From Eumeta japonica (Eukaryota > Arthropoda > Insecta > Lepidoptera > Psychidae), in the NCBI GenBank assembly GCA_005406025.1, contig BGZK01000869.1, positions 124,001 through 188,000 on the forward strand: a DNA stretch of 64,000 bases, in the 5' to 3' direction. Below the pieces are notes generated by a model. The model was not told the DNA's origin and ran no database searches. It saw nothing but the letters and a program-made list of their open reading frames with translations. Both the position numbers and the translations under genes were made by a program. Shown piece after piece: positions 1 through 10,686 of this stretch (within the stretch, counting starts at the first letter, position 1; every line of letters starts with the position of its first letter).

Positions 1-408
1 GAGCTCAATTGCGATATCGATTCCTTTTTTTTTATTATTGTACAGAATCGTATTAGTGGGAAATGTAAAATATCATGCGTATAAAACAAAATAAAAACTC
101 TATTTGTATGCTAAATTTCATCTTAATCCTTCCCGCTTCAATCCTTTAATGCGTGATTGAGTTACAAATGACCAAGCATCGATACATTAGTATTATTTTA
201 ACAGTAGTATTATTTGAACAGTATAGTTCGTTTTAATTTACTATGACTTTCTTATTATTAAACTATTATTATTAGTCATATAGCTACAATCGGATTGTCG
301 ACACTCTCTCTTACGTTCGCTTTCGCGTTACTTCTCCCTCTCACACCATACATCTGGAAAATTTGTATTTTTCATAACAGGATAATGACTGTCGAGCATT
401 AAAATCTC
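1..408. other. Noncoding AT-rich stretch
   Basis: No coding frame, RNA gene or repeat recognised. Only AT-rich sequence with a short pyrimidine-rich patch near 300-345. Confidence 0.5.
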
Positions 409-515
409 GGGTTTAAATCGCAGCGTTACCTATCAGGTCCAATTGTAAATCTAAACTATCCTGGGACCCACTCAAATATACCCTAAAATTTTCATCAACA
501 TCAATCCAACAGAGC
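409..515 (+). repeat. Decayed dispersed repeat, copy 1
   Basis: This stretch is similar to 608-748: both carry ATCGCAG, then GTTAyCTAyC, an ATTGTrAxTCTAAA block and ACTCAAATATA, in the same order and spacing. It resembles the 3' part of common lepidopteran repeats that end in a 'cca-rich, then agttca' tail. Class is not clear. The pair is about 200 bp apart in direct orientation. Confidence 0.5.
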
Positions 516-607
516 CCGACATACCTTGTTCTAGGAAAAAAAACGCATGTTAGACATTACATATCGTGAAAATATTTTTCATGTTCCAATCTAGTTTGAA
601 AAAATCT

Positions 608-748
608 AGAACCCGATCGCAGGGTTATCTACCGGTGCCGATTGTGAGTCTAAATCATCTAGGGGCCAACTCAAATATACACAAAGAATTTCCTCAAGCT
701 GTTCAGAAGGAGTTCAATGATAAACACATTTACAAAAAAAATTATATA
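608..748 (+). repeat. Decayed dispersed repeat, copy 2, ending at mariner
   Basis: Second copy of the repeat at 409-515, slightly longer, with a GTTCAGAAGGAGTTCAATGA block and an AT-rich terminal run. The mariner at 749 begins directly after the terminal ATATA of this copy, so the mariner probably used a TA within the repeat tail as its target. An open frame of 73 codons across this repeat (566-787) has no recognisable protein. Confidence 0.5.
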
Positions 749-1920
749 TTGGGTTGGGAAAAAAATTATTTCGTATTTTATAAATAAAAAGTTTCAGTAA
801 AATCTCTTTAGTTGTGCTGTTTATATATCGCTAGTTTTGATACCATTAAATAGATGACTTTAAAAAAGAATAACAAAAAGTAAAAACGGTTCCTGCTTTT
901 ACTTTGAAAATGGAAAAAAGCGACACAAGCCGCGAAAAAGTTTGTAACGTTTATGGACCTAATGCAATGTCGGTAAGAGTACTCGTAGCACAAAACTGGC
1001 TCAAGCGTTTTCAGTCCTGTAATATTGATGTCAAAGATGAATCTCGCTCTGGTTGATCTGTTACGAATAAAGTCGATGCCATTTTGGAAAAAATAGAGCA
1101 AGATCGGATATTTTTTCTTCCGACATAGTTGATGAGCTATTGACCACAAAACAATTTTTATCCTTTAGAAAAAAAAGCTGTATATACAAAAAAGGTACTT
1201 GGGTCTCACACGAGCTCACTGAAAGAAATCTAATGAACCGTGTACTCATTTGCGATTCTTTATTGAAACGTGAAGAAATCCAACCAAACATTGCTGAAAA
1301 AATTGACCACTGGTGATAAAAAATGGATTACCTACGACAAGAACGTGAGAAAAAGATCATGGTCAAAAGACAAGCATGCTCTACAGATTACAGCGAAACT
1401 CGGATTAACTCGCAATAAGTTGATGCTATGTGTATGGCGAGAATGGAAGGGCGTAATTATGAGCTTTACTCATTACGAGCTTTTGTCGTCGGGCAAAACC
1501 ATCGATTCGTATCTCTACTGCCAACAGTTGATGACACTCAAACAAGAAATAGCGCAACAACCGCCGGAATCGATCAACACAAAGAGTGGGGTGTCTCACC
1601 ACGACAACGTCAGACCATACACTACTTTAGCCACTCGGCAAATATTGAAAGACTTTGGTCGGGATTTTTTTAATGCATCCACCATATAGCCCTGACTTTC
1701 ATACTCAGATGTTCACCTATTTCGGTGTCTTTTGAATTCTTTAGGTAGTGTTAAGTTAACATTAAGAGAGAACTATCAAAAATACTTGTTACAGTTTTTT
1801 GATCAGATGCCCAAAGTGTTCACAGTAATAGGATTATGTTACAAGCTACAAAATGGTACATATGATTAAAATTGTCTTGAATTTGTATATGAAATACGGA
1901 AAAATTACACTCTGTGTATA
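749..1920 (+). mobile_element. Mariner element 1 (decayed, near full length)
   Basis: The left end is TTGGGTTGGGAAAAAAATTA after a TA at 747-748. An approximate inverted copy of the inner half of this end (TATGAAATACGG) lies at 1888-1900, and homology fades by about 1920. The 1.17-kb span is close to the 1.3 kb of intact mariners. The transposase inside is broken. The start is well supported; the right boundary is uncertain because the outer right repeat has decayed. Confidence 0.8.
910..1860 (+). pseudogene. Mariner transposase pseudogene (DD34D family)
   Basis: Reading from the ATG at 910, the N-terminal helix-turn-helix region is recognisable (WLKRF, then DESRSG followed by a stop). The catalytic part is open from 1270 to 1689 and holds TGDKKWITYD, with the first catalytic Asp; GLTRNKLMLCVW; and HHDNVRPYT at about 1596-1622, with the second Asp. 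An extra T in the run near 1665-1671 shifts the frame just before the HPPYSPD block, which resumes one frame over. The third Asp, normally within APSDY, is not present. At least one nonsense codon (near 1054) and this frameshift make it inactive. Family assignment is firm; activity is excluded. Confidence 0.85.
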
Positions 1921-2756
1921 TAATATACAGTTGCTACTATAGCAATTTTTATGTAATACATGTTAAAAAATAGATTTTAGATCCTGAACTATTTAAAATT
2001 TACGTGTTCTGACAGTGTTGGCCCCTAGCCACAGCCGGCAGCCGAGACCCTCCAGCGGGGCCGCGCCGCCGTACCTCAAAGTGTCGCGCCGAAACTTTGA
2101 AGGCTATAGTGTAAATTACAAGCTCGTCGGAAGCACTTAACTAACGGCTTGGCGAGGAAAGGGGGGAACTGTTTACGAACATTAATATTGTAGTTGGTGT
2201 CGTTTGTTTGAAGGCGCTTTACTTTGTACTGAAGCCGCAGCTTTAACCGACGTTTAGAAAGTGTTACCGATTTCATATCTTTTAGTTGATACTTCTGAAG
2301 AAAATCTTGCAAAGGACCGAGTTTTATCAATATTATGAACATTGAATGTGACGTCAAGACCTCTCTGCCAAAAACAGATGGCTTTTAGATTTGAGTATTT
2401 ATTTAATCTTTGGTTCTTTTGAACATATAAATTGAACTATCTGATCTGTTTTTATGCAACTGCATAGCAACTGAGGGCGAGCTTCAGATGATTTGGACCG
2501 ATGGCACTGAACAAAATACGAGTAGTGCAAAAGGTCTGACACTTTAAATGAAAATCGGCACACGAAGCGTGGCTATTAGGATAAATTTTCAAAGAGATTT
2601 ACTATAATATCATATTCCTTCCAAACAACGTAACGGTTTTAAGTAAAAGTATTGTGTCAGTGTAAAGGAGCGACGAGTTGTACAGCGGCAGGAAAAACAG
2701 TACGAACTGAATCTGAACAGAAATTTAATTTTACTAAAATTCAAAGTTAATGGCGA
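1921..2756. other. Noncoding stretch with a small GC patch
   Basis: AT-rich apart from a GC-rich patch at about 2,030-2,075 (GGCAGCCGAGACC, GGGGCCGCGCCGCCG). A minus-strand open frame of 93 codons (2,076-2,357) looks like no known family and has no splice or promoter context. Nothing else seen. Confidence 0.4.
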
Positions 2757-2945
2757 AGAGAACCTCGAGCGAAGCTCTGGAGCGCGACGACTTCGAAATA
2801 ACTACATTGTCCGTCTTCGGCGCCGGCGGCAGAATGGACCCGGAGGCTCTTCTGGGGCGGCGGCGCCCAGGCCGAGCGTCCGTCACCGGCGCCGACGCCC
2901 GCTGCGGACGCGGCCTTCAGTCGCCGTGACTGCACGAACAGCCGT
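2757..2945. promoter_or_regulatory. GC-rich island with a short open frame
   Basis: About 190 bp of CpG-dense sequence within AT-rich DNA. On the plus strand an ATG at 2,750 opens a 59-codon frame to a TGA at 2,927-2,929 (starts MAKRTSSEALERDDFE). It has no recognisable domain, and position -3 is T, a weak start context. The opposite strand is also open (2,747-3,103), as expected when GC-rich DNA lacks stops. A first exon of a host gene is possible but unsupported; a regulatory or promoter island is as likely. Confidence 0.25.
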
Positions 2946-3519
2946 CGGCTTTTGTGGTTAATAATACTAAACGATACGTGTGCGTATACTGTGAATGTGT
3001 ACATTTGTACGAAAGGCGTAGTGAGGCGGCGCACATCTCGAAGTACGCGGAAACAGAGCCGTCTTATTATACGTCTTACTCGAGTCTTGCGCGCGAACGT
3101 CACTTAGAACTAGCGAGTTCATGTATTATGAATTATCGTTCGCCCTATGCTACGAAGGCTAAGATTGTCAAGAACAGTACAAATTTTCAAAGACATGCGG
3201 AGTTCCCGAATTATATGGAATAAGTCCTATATATATAATAATTGTCTAATATTTTATTGTTAGAGTATATTCGTACTATGGCTTGTACAAGCGAGGATGT
3301 GTGATTGATATTGATTAAGAAACAATTTAATTATTTCTGCACGATCAAACAACGAAATGAAATCGTCAATGTTGTCTTATACTCTTACTAGCGCTCACCC
3401 GTCCGATTTGCTGGGCGTAAATATAAATTTACCTATTTTTGTTATTATTCAAACGTACCCCCGGTTTCGTTCCCGCAAACATAGATTAGAATGAGTTCCT
3501 TCACCTTCTACATCGGCTG
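2946..3519. other. Noncoding stretch
   Basis: A plus-strand open frame of 89 codons (2,954-3,223) and AT-rich DNA. The frame has no recognised motif. Nothing else seen. Confidence 0.4.
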
Positions 3520-3645
3520 ACTGCTGTCAGTGTTGATCGCGATCACGTCTCTACTGTCGACGTCAGTTCTGGCCCCTGTCGGGTCAGTCCCCGGCGCGCT
3601 CTCCATTTCAATGCCGGTCCCGATACCGATCTTGGTCGTCCTTTG
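3520..3645 (+). repeat. Degenerate GATCCCGAT-type simple repeat
   Basis: An irregular run of short GAT/CGAT/CCC units (GATCGCGATCACG, CCGGTCCCGATACCGATC). Similar runs occur at 6,300-6,425, 18,260-18,365, 19,880-19,990 and 54,820-54,860. At several of those the run sits inside or next to a Helitron end. Here CCCCCGGTTTCGTTCCCGC at about 3,459-3,477 could be a worn Helitron terminus, but this is weak. Confidence 0.35.
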
Positions 3646-4781
3646 GGCGTTAATGGCAGCTATAACAAATTACGATTTACGCTGGAACGGACATCGGAAC
3701 GACAACGAAATGTATAAATACCATTATTACTCATATTTATAAATTTTGTACATAAAAATAATTTTGTTATATGTGATATAATATAATATTATTATATTAG
3801 TCTTATATCCTATTTGAGAACATAATATACCTCTATACAAAATTTGATTACAATCCGTTTAGCCGTCAGTACATGACGATATCCATACAAACACACTTTT
3901 ACATGTTTTATATTGTAAATGGCCTATTTCCATCTACAAACGGTTTCGCATCGGATGGTCACAGTCCCTTATTGACACGTTCAGTAGTTTTTACGTGATT
4001 TAGCTTTAAAGCAAAGAAACTTAATTATATACGAGTATATACCGATATCAAAACGTATCAAATTTCATTTTTTTATCCACTGTAAACAGAGAAAATGAAA
4101 TTTCTTGATTTTTTGAATACATTTATTACCTTTATATCCTTCAAAGCATGTGATTCGAGGTCTGCTGTGGCCTGATTGTCACATTAAAGAAAATATTTAG
4201 TAATTTTCTTGGAATCAAAGCGGGATTAATTCTTAAGACAAACTACAATCAGTTGTAATTTATTAAATGAAAATTAGATAAATACATACATAACATTATC
4301 GACATATATTTTCAAAACTATAGAGAATAATTAATTTAGCATTAGTGAAAAATTGAGAAATATTATTTTGTAAAAATGATGTTTTATATAATAACATATG
4401 TTAGCGTTTCTGTTGGTTTTGTATTGATTTTAATTAATTTTGTGCTATTAGCACCTAGATATTGATTCCTTTTCGCGGGTAGCTCGTACATCGTAAAATA
4501 GTGTCTTCTATTTTTTTCGTGCTCTTGTAATCGATAAGTACCAAAAATAACGAAAATACACATTCACACTATTTCTCAGAGAAGTACGCACATATTATAA
4601 ATTTCCACAACGTACGACCTTTGCATTTCTCTCGTGCTTCATTGACGCCCATTAAATTAAATTTCGTCGGTTTCGGGTACTTAAAATGTGAGATTTTTTA
4701 ATGTGCCTCCAGTTTGTTCTGCAAAGGGTTTTCTAAGGTGACCCTTGTCGCTCTTACCGCCACCAACATTTCACCACTATC
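3646..4781. other. Noncoding AT-rich stretch
   Basis: No frames of note, no hairpin or tandem repeat seen. About 1.1 kb of AT-rich DNA. Confidence 0.45.
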
Positions 4782-4851
4782 CAAATTGAAAACAAAATAA
4801 ATGCGGTAGAGATGAGAACTCTGCGTAATATGTGTGGAGAGTCAAATACAC
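4782..4851 (+). pseudogene. LINE ORF fragment, left part (split by mariner 2)
   Basis: From 4,782 the frame reads QIENKINAVEMRTLRNMCGE, which matches the region after the polymerase domain of the same LINE family seen at 11,305-12,200. The frame runs straight into the TA target of mariner 2 at 4,852. The next part of the same protein resumes beyond the mariner at about 6,135. A clean example of nested insertion; the LINE is the older element. Confidence 0.7.
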
Positions 4852-4853
4852 TA

Positions 4854-6122
4854 TTAGGAGTACAAAATAAGTGTCCGCCGTTTTGAGAGAGATGGCATGG
4901 CACGAGGCTTACGTTAGAATTCGCAGATGATAACCGGCTTGAAAATTAGGTTGCTCACTCAAGAACATAACCGTATCACATTATTAACTTTATATTAGTA
5001 TCATACATTTTTTTTTATCCAAAAATGTCTAAATTTGAGCCAAATAAGCGTCGTTTACGCGAATTTTTAATTTACTTCTTAAAAAAAAATCTGCAGCTGA
5101 GGCACATCGATTGCTCGTAGAAGCATATAATGAGGCTGCCTTGAGTGACAAAACATGTTGTGAGTAGTTTCATAAGTTTAAAAACGGTGTTTTTAACGAA
5201 GAAGACAAAGATCGCAGTGAAAGGTCAAAAAATTATGAGTATTCAGAATTAGAGAAATTGGAGGAAGATTCATTTCAAACACAAAAGGAACTTGCACTTA
5301 CTTTAAAAGTCACTCAGCACACAGTCTCGCATCGTTTAAAATTGTTAGGCCTGATTCATAAACAAGGTAATTGGGTTCCATACAAATTAAAGCTGAGAGA
5401 TGTTGAACGCCGATTATGCATGAGTGAAATGCTGCTAGCTAAGCACAAAAAAAAAGGTTTTTACATCGAATCGTCACTGGTATTGAAAAGTGGACACATT
5501 ATGATAATCTAAAAAGAAAAAAATCATAGGGAGTACCTGGCGACGTGTCAACATCCACAGCAAAACCGGAAATTCATGGAAAAACTTCATGATGTGTATT
5601 TGGTGGGATCAGGATCTGGGTGTGGTGTATTATTAGTTACTTAATGCAAGCGAAACAATCATTGGAACTCTATACCGAACACAATTGACGAGATAGAGCT
5701 GAGCACTGAAGAAAAAACTCCCTCGATACTGCTCTAGACACGACAAAATTATTCTTCTACATGATAATGCTCGACTGCATGTAGCGTTTACGGTGAAAAA
5801 TTATTTGAAAACACTTGATTGGCAAGTACTACTCCCCCGCCGTATTCACCAGACATTGCGCCGCCTGACTATCGTCTGTTCCGGTCACATGCTCTGTCAG
5901 AGCAGCGGTTCACATCATATAAAGATACCAAAAATTAAGTCGATTAGTGGATAGCTGCAAAAGATAAGGAGTTCTTCAGACTTTAAATCTGAACGCTGCC
6001 TTTAAGATGGAAAAAATAGTTGCTACTGATGGATAATACTTCGATTAAAATTAAATACCGTTCTTTCATAATAAATACTATTTCAGTTACAAAAAACGGT
6101 GGAAACTTATTTGTACCCCTGA
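4854..6122 (+). mobile_element. Mariner element 2 with inverted repeats and TA duplication
   Basis: The left end is TTAGGAGTACAAAATAAGTG and the right end, read on the minus strand, is TCAGGGGTACAAATAAGTTT. They continue as CCGCCGTTTT and CCACCGTTTT, an inverted repeat of roughly 30 bp. TA flanks both ends (4,852-4,853 and 6,123-6,124). The 1,269-bp length is typical of mariner. The flanking DNA on both sides is one LINE open frame, which independently confirms the boundaries. It belongs to a different mariner lineage from element 1. Confidence 0.9.
5025..6048 (+). pseudogene. Mariner transposase pseudogene
   Basis: Starts MSKFEPNKRRLREFL, then a frame change near 5,083-5,092 in an A run. 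The DNA-binding part continues as AEAHRLLVEAYNEAALSDK, then a stop at the WF position. From 5,258 it is open through TQKELALTLKVTQHTVSHRL and GNWVPYKLK. The first catalytic motif reads TGIEKW instead of TGDEKW, so the first Asp is lost. LHDNARLH (second Asp) is near 5,758-5,781. After another frame change PDIAPPDYRLF holds the third Asp. The C-terminus reaches TACTTCGATTAA at 6,037-6,048. Multiple stops and indels: not functional. Confidence 0.85.
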
Positions 6123-6240
6123 TATAATACAATATAAATGTACTAAAATACAAAAGGCTATGTTGCAGTAGTCTGGTCATCTGGAAAGGATAAATGAAAG
6201 AAGACTGACAAAAGAAATCTATGAAAAATATTGGATTGAT
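6123..6240 (+). pseudogene. LINE ORF fragment, right part
   Basis: Resumes the LINE split at 4,851. The readable block is AMLQ, a stop, then SGHLERINERRLTKEIYEKY at about 6,155-6,225. Compare MLRKFGRLERVNVSRL in the copy at 62,920-63,420. About a dozen codons appear missing between the two halves. An ancient, immobile fragment. Confidence 0.7.
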
Positions 6241-6259
6241 TTCGTCGATTACGGGAAAA

Positions 6260-6646
6260 CTAAAACTGCGGCTCGCCCGCGTGCCTGTGTCATTAATTCC
6301 CCATTTTTAATATCGATTTAAATTCCGACTTCACAACCAATTCCGATCTGGTCTTGTTGTCTTTGCCGATCGCGCTATCGTTCTCGGATGTTAATTGATC
6401 CCGCTTCCTATGTCGATTACGGTTTCTTATAAATTATGTCGGAAAAATACATTATTGGTTAATGTGGAAATAATAAGTTATGTGGAAATGTATAATATAG
6501 TGGAATAAATGTGGAAATAATATATATACAACCCAGAAAATATTCTATGTGTGTAGTGAATTTCATCGAAATCCGCACAACTGCTTATACATAAGTAAGG
6601 TGCAAATCACCAAACGTCGTCACATTTGTAATATTTTAATACTACT
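6260..6646 (-). mobile_element. Decayed Helitron-like copy
   Basis: The left side reads ACTAAAACTGCGGCTCGCC then CGCGTG, a worn version of the ACTAGCTGxxxCCCGCG terminus. The right side has AATTTCATCGAAATCCG and TTTGTAATATTTTAATACTA, a worn version of the other Helitron end. Between them lies a run of GATCC/CGAT units. Orientation is minus if the CTAG end is the 3' end. Class assignment relies on these two ends only. Confidence 0.5.
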
Positions 6647-7654
6647 AACAACAGACGCAGTGAAAAAATCCTATCATAAATTTTGATTTGGTATGACTTT
6701 CTTGTTATTAAACCATTTTATTAATCATGTAGTTACAGTTAGGTAATTGATAATTAGTCATGGTAGTACACCACTAACGCCGCTCGTTTTCTGAGCAAAT
6801 TAAACCAATAAGCACGGCCCACAAAATAAAATCGATAATTCGTCTAATTATGCCAAGTCATACAGATAAACGTACAAAAAGAGATATGGTAACATATTTA
6901 TATAACACATAATATATTGTATTAAATGACAATGAGTTCTATCAGGTTTTAAATTTCGTCAAAAGTGATTAAATTATTGTCGAGTTACAAGTATATATAC
7001 AGATAAACAGACAGAAAGATAAACAGACAGTAGCTTATATATTACAAAATAATATGCTCTCGTAGTACTCCAAAGATATACTGCAGGAATTGTAAGTAAA
7101 TAAATCTTTACTTACGATCATCATCAACAAAAGTATTAAAAGAGAATATGGTTCAGTCACTAGTTATTTATTGAGAACGAACGTTGTTAACATTCGCGCA
7201 GCTTAAATCATGACATTAATAGGAATGTCGTGGAGAGATAGTGCTATTCCGAAATCTATAGGTGGAAAAAAGTTAAATTATCCATTGAGTTCAGTTTTTG
7301 TTTTTGCGTTTTTGTTGAGTTGAGTTTTTGCACTATATCTCTACTTTTTATTTAAATAAAAAAATAATATAGTAATCAAAGAAAATATTTAACTAACTTA
7401 TTATAGTATTAAATAAAATTGTAATAAAATTTCACCGCATCAACCCATTGATTCGTTGAGGTATATTCGTGATAAAAATTGAAGAAATAGCAAATGATCT
7501 TTAATTTAATGTTTATTTCCTATAAATTTCTAAAATAACAATAAGCTCACTTGCAAATGAAGTACAGGCGTCGCCGGTCAAATCTCATTGATTAAATAAC
7601 ACGTTTGTAATTGTTCGTATTTTTGCCATGATCCTGCTACAACACAACGAGTTC
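6647..7654. other. Noncoding AT-rich stretch
   Basis: Nothing recognised apart from a two-copy 15-bp tandem repeat, AGATAAACAGACAG, at 7,001-7,030. Confidence 0.45.
7001..7030 (+). repeat. Short tandem repeat (AGATAAACAGACAG x2)
   Basis: Two adjacent copies of a 15-bp unit. CAGACA-rich runs like this are common in tails of lepidopteran repeats. Confidence 0.7.
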
Positions 7655-7880
7655 CGCCATCTCAAAGGACGCGTTCCGGCGGCGGCGCGGGCGGCGCGGG
7701 CGGCGCGCAAAACCTCATTCGGCCGAACTCTCGTTTCGGCGGAATGAATTCTTTCCATTCCGGAGGAGGCGCGCCGGCCCCGTTTAAATCCCCGGAATGT
7801 CGGGGCGATCGTCCTCTGTGCGGTAATTATATTTGCACACGAGGGCGCGCCGCCGCCCGCCCGCCCTGCGCTCCTTGGAC
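7655..7880. promoter_or_regulatory. GC-rich island with GGCGGCGCG triplet repeat
   Basis: A 225-bp CpG-dense island. It begins with three tandem GGCGGCGCG units (about 7,678-7,707) and holds GGCGCGCC sites and inverted GGAATG/CATTCC pairs. Both overlapping plus-strand open frames (7,744-8,031 and 7,833-8,036) look like by-products of GC content. A cis-regulatory or promoter island is the best reading, without direct proof. Confidence 0.3.
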
Positions 7881-8900
7881 ACTAGTCAAATTATATATGT
7901 ACTATTCGCTTGTCTTGCTATCATTCATATTGGCCCGGTGCCGCTTAGTCTGTCTTGCGGTTACTTTGTATCGTTTCTTCCTTCTCGGTCTAATACTTCT
8001 CTTTTGCAGATATTCGTATTTGCTCTCATAAACTAATGAAGTTCATTTTTTGCTATACTTCAAATTCAACAAAAGTTCGTGAATGCTTTCCTGGTCGCAT
8101 GGAAACGTATGACCCTAAAATCAAAACGGTGCTCGAAAAATCGGTGCACTTGTTCTAAAAATCGGTACTTACCGTAGCGTTCTCCAGCTAAATTTGTGAC
8201 GAATATAATTAAAGAAATTATTCATGGTTCACACTCTAAAAATGTTATTTCCGAGTAAATGTTATTAAAGAATATTTCTGTTGTATCGGCAAAGCTATAA
8301 ACAAATATTATGGTGTTATTGAAGATATGAAAGTCGTGGTTTTTATTGTATTGATCGAAGCAAAAGTATTTTTGCAGCAAATCAAACATAATCTTGATAT
8401 TACAATTCTATGTTATTATCGTGCGATTACTGAGTTATTAGTAAATAAATAAATTCTCATGCAGTATATTCATTTCAATAACTTGCTCAATCATTTGAGA
8501 CAATTTGCTCGGGCGTCAGAAAATAAGATTGTTGATGAAAAGCTATTTGTTCCCATAGCTACGCAGTATATGTGAATACGTTTTAAGAGATATTATAAAA
8601 GAAGTGTTTCCGTCTGTCTGCCTGGTTGTGGTCACACAGCGCGAAAACTACTGATCCTATTTACAAGTTTCTTTTTTTAGTACGGAAATATTTCATCTGG
8701 CCAGGTCTCAGTACGCATTTGATTGCGATGGGTGACCATAAGTAATGACAATAACAATTTGAGTGCGTCGTGTTGGAAGTAAACACGTGGCATATTGTTT
8801 ATCTTACTACTTCACAACTTCTATATTATTGGAATTAAAAAAAATACTACTAAATGCTCTACGTATACTACATACATAGTGAAAAGAATATATTTAATGC
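7881..8900. other. Noncoding stretch
   Basis: AT-rich DNA, no recognised gene, repeat or RNA. Confidence 0.45.
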
Positions 8901-9080
8901 TTATTTTTTGCGTTTGAATGGGGAATAACAGGGAGGGTGATAAAGATTGAGAGGTAGATATAAAACAGAGAAGGATAGAGAAGGGATGTGCAGTGAGAGG
9001 TTGAGAAATAAGAAAAGAGAAAGTAAGAGAAAAAGTGAAAGAGATTAAATTCAGGAAAGAAATCAAGAACAAATTGGAAA
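8901..9080 (+). repeat. Purine-rich (GA-rich) tract
   Basis: About 170 bp in which the plus strand is nearly all A and G, with GAGAGG, AAGAGAAAG and GTGAAAGAG units. The minus strand is correspondingly an open, pyrimidine-coded frame (8,821-9,171) of low complexity. Such tracts can bind GAGA-type factors or form triplexes; here it may only be a decayed microsatellite. Confidence 0.55.
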
Positions 9081-9194
9081 TAGTATCAAAATAAGGTTTA
9101 GAATCTAGGTTTTGATGAAGAACGAAATATAAATTAAGATATTTTATTAATGGGAGTGGAACTGTGAGCATAAGCTACTAAAAGATATTTGATC

Positions 9195-9290
9195 ATAGCG
9201 ACATATTGGTCACGTAGTAGTCAGAGCGTTGCCTTCGCAACAGCCCGCATCGACTTCGAATCTTAACGATAGCCGAACTCGCCGATAAGA
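9195..9290 (+). mobile_element. Possible tRNA-derived SINE head or tRNA relic
   Basis: TGGTCACGTAGTAGTCAGAG at 9,207-9,226 resembles a tRNA A box, and GACTTCGAATCT at about 9,251-9,262 resembles a B box. The spacing suits a tRNA-derived promoter. No complete cloverleaf can be drawn. A decayed SINE is more likely than a tRNA gene. Confidence 0.3.
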
Positions 9291-9629
9291 ACTGAGTTAT
9301 GGAAATTTGAAGAAATCTGTTTGTTCCGTTACTTGAAGAAAACGCTAAACCGTAATTCGCAAATCGCTAAGATCACATTGATTACAAGCTCAAGCTTCAC
9401 CGCGTTTTCAGTAGACAATTAACCAAAATGCTTAAGATTCGAATTTATCAATCTGATCGAAAAGATTAAGCTCGGTGCGCCTTTAAAGTGGGGTAATACA
9501 AACTTGGCAGCAGCGGGGTGGTCACCACACCAGTGGTTGCAACTGACCGAAGAAGCTTTCATAATTAAGACAGAATGCGTACATTTGTCGCCAATTTAAA
9601 TATGCGCTGATCACATGTTTTATTTATGA
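9291..9629. other. Noncoding stretch
   Basis: No gene or repeat recognised. Confidence 0.4.
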
Positions 9630-10020
9630 CTAGCTTTCCACCCGAAAGTTTGCCGGCGAGGAATTCGGCCAGTTACATAAATTATTTGTCGCAACTCATC
9701 TCCCTCACTCACACGTCCACTCCTCCTTCAGTGCCCCTCTTATATATTTTAATATAAGGTTAGCGTATCATCGAAACGCTAGAAGGTCGAATAGAAGGAC
9801 GCTCGAAGGACGCGTCGAAGGTCGAATGTAGGTTGTGGTTTTGAGAATGACTTTTTTTTGGTGTCATATATAAACAAAATAAAGCCTATATTCTGTTTCA
9901 AGCCAAGCTCCTTTTACTAATGAAATAGAATTAAAATCTGTTCAGTAATTTCAAGGGCGTGAACGAACAGATAGATAGGAAAAAAAACTAAAATTCGTAA
10001 TTTGCTATAATATTACCTTA
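9630..10020 (-). mobile_element. Decayed Helitron copy
   Basis: CTAG at 9,630-9,633 is preceded by A and followed by CTTTCCACCCGAAAG, the worn hairpin terminus. The other side holds AAAATCTGTTCAGTAATTT, a run of CAGATAGATAGG, then AAATTCGTAATTTGCTATAA and TATTAC, matching the opposite Helitron end. A 12-bp tandem block (GAAGGTCGAAT, GAAGGACGC variants) lies inside at 9,781-9,827. Nonautonomous and old. Confidence 0.55.
9781..9827 (+). repeat. Four-copy degenerate 12-bp tandem repeat
   Basis: AGAAGGTCGAAT, AGAAGGACGCT, CGAAGGACGCGT and CGAAGGTCGAATG follow each other inside the Helitron copy. Confidence 0.6.
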
Positions 10021-10424
10021 CTCTTATCATTCCCTTATAATTTTCATACACACCTTCAATGTACAGATACACCGTCTTCTACTGTTTTATTATATGTATA
10101 GATTATACGAAAAAGTGATCTAAGTAAATTTTTCCCATCCATCTAGCCTCTAAAATTACGAGCCTTATGATGAACCATACTTCGATGAAATGATTCGAAG
10201 ATAGTTAACTATGAAGTCCATATTTAATGCCGACTCAACTATTTTCTTTTTAAATCAAAAATAATGACATTCGAGAAGCAACACAATTCAGTTATATTTC
10301 GTCATAAAACGATGATAAATGAGCGTTATTATTATGCCTTAAAAATCATTATTTATTTTCTTACCTAAAGCGTCAAGCCGATACAATTTCATTAGATAAA
10401 AACATAATTTAGGTTTAAATGCGC
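10021..10424. other. Noncoding AT-rich stretch
   Basis: Nothing recognised. TTTTCTTACCTAAAGCG at 10,358-10,374 gives TAG|GTAAGA on the minus strand, a weak splice-like motif. Confidence 0.4.
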
Positions 10425-10686
10425 CTCCTCGCGAAGCCGGCGTTCAGCGGAGCGCCGGTCGCCGTGCGGCGCGGCCGGCGCCGTCTTCGCAGTAATTATT
10501 GACTAAATCTAATTTTAATATCGCGGGCGCCGGCGAGCTCCCTTTCAGGAGCCGAATACGTTTTGGGGAGAATGAAATCGCATAAATTGTCGTGATTACG
10601 AAATGCGAGGACTCGTTCTTCTCTCCGAGTTATGAAATAATCGCACTCCGGCCGCGCTCGCCGACTTGTTCGACTTCTGCTTACAG
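10425..10686. promoter_or_regulatory. GC-rich island upstream of a candidate exon
   Basis: CpG-dense at 10,425-10,560 with TAATTATTGACTAAAT between GC blocks (homeodomain-like TAAT cores). It then changes to mixed sequence with GTGATTACGAAATG and TTATGAAATAATCG. The last 25 bases form a pyrimidine-rich tract ending TTACAG at 10,681-10,686. A regulatory element or upstream intron is the reading. Confidence 0.3.

Noticed and set aside
2747..3223. Open frames of 118 codons (minus) and 89 codons (plus)
   Set aside because: Caused by a GC-rich island and chance; no domain, no splice sites and weak start context.
7001..7030. CRISPR-like or satellite array
   Set aside because: Only two 15-bp units; an ordinary repeat tail.
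8821..9171. 116-codon minus frame
   Set aside because: Ser/Leu/Phe-rich translation of a purine tract; low complexity, not a protein.
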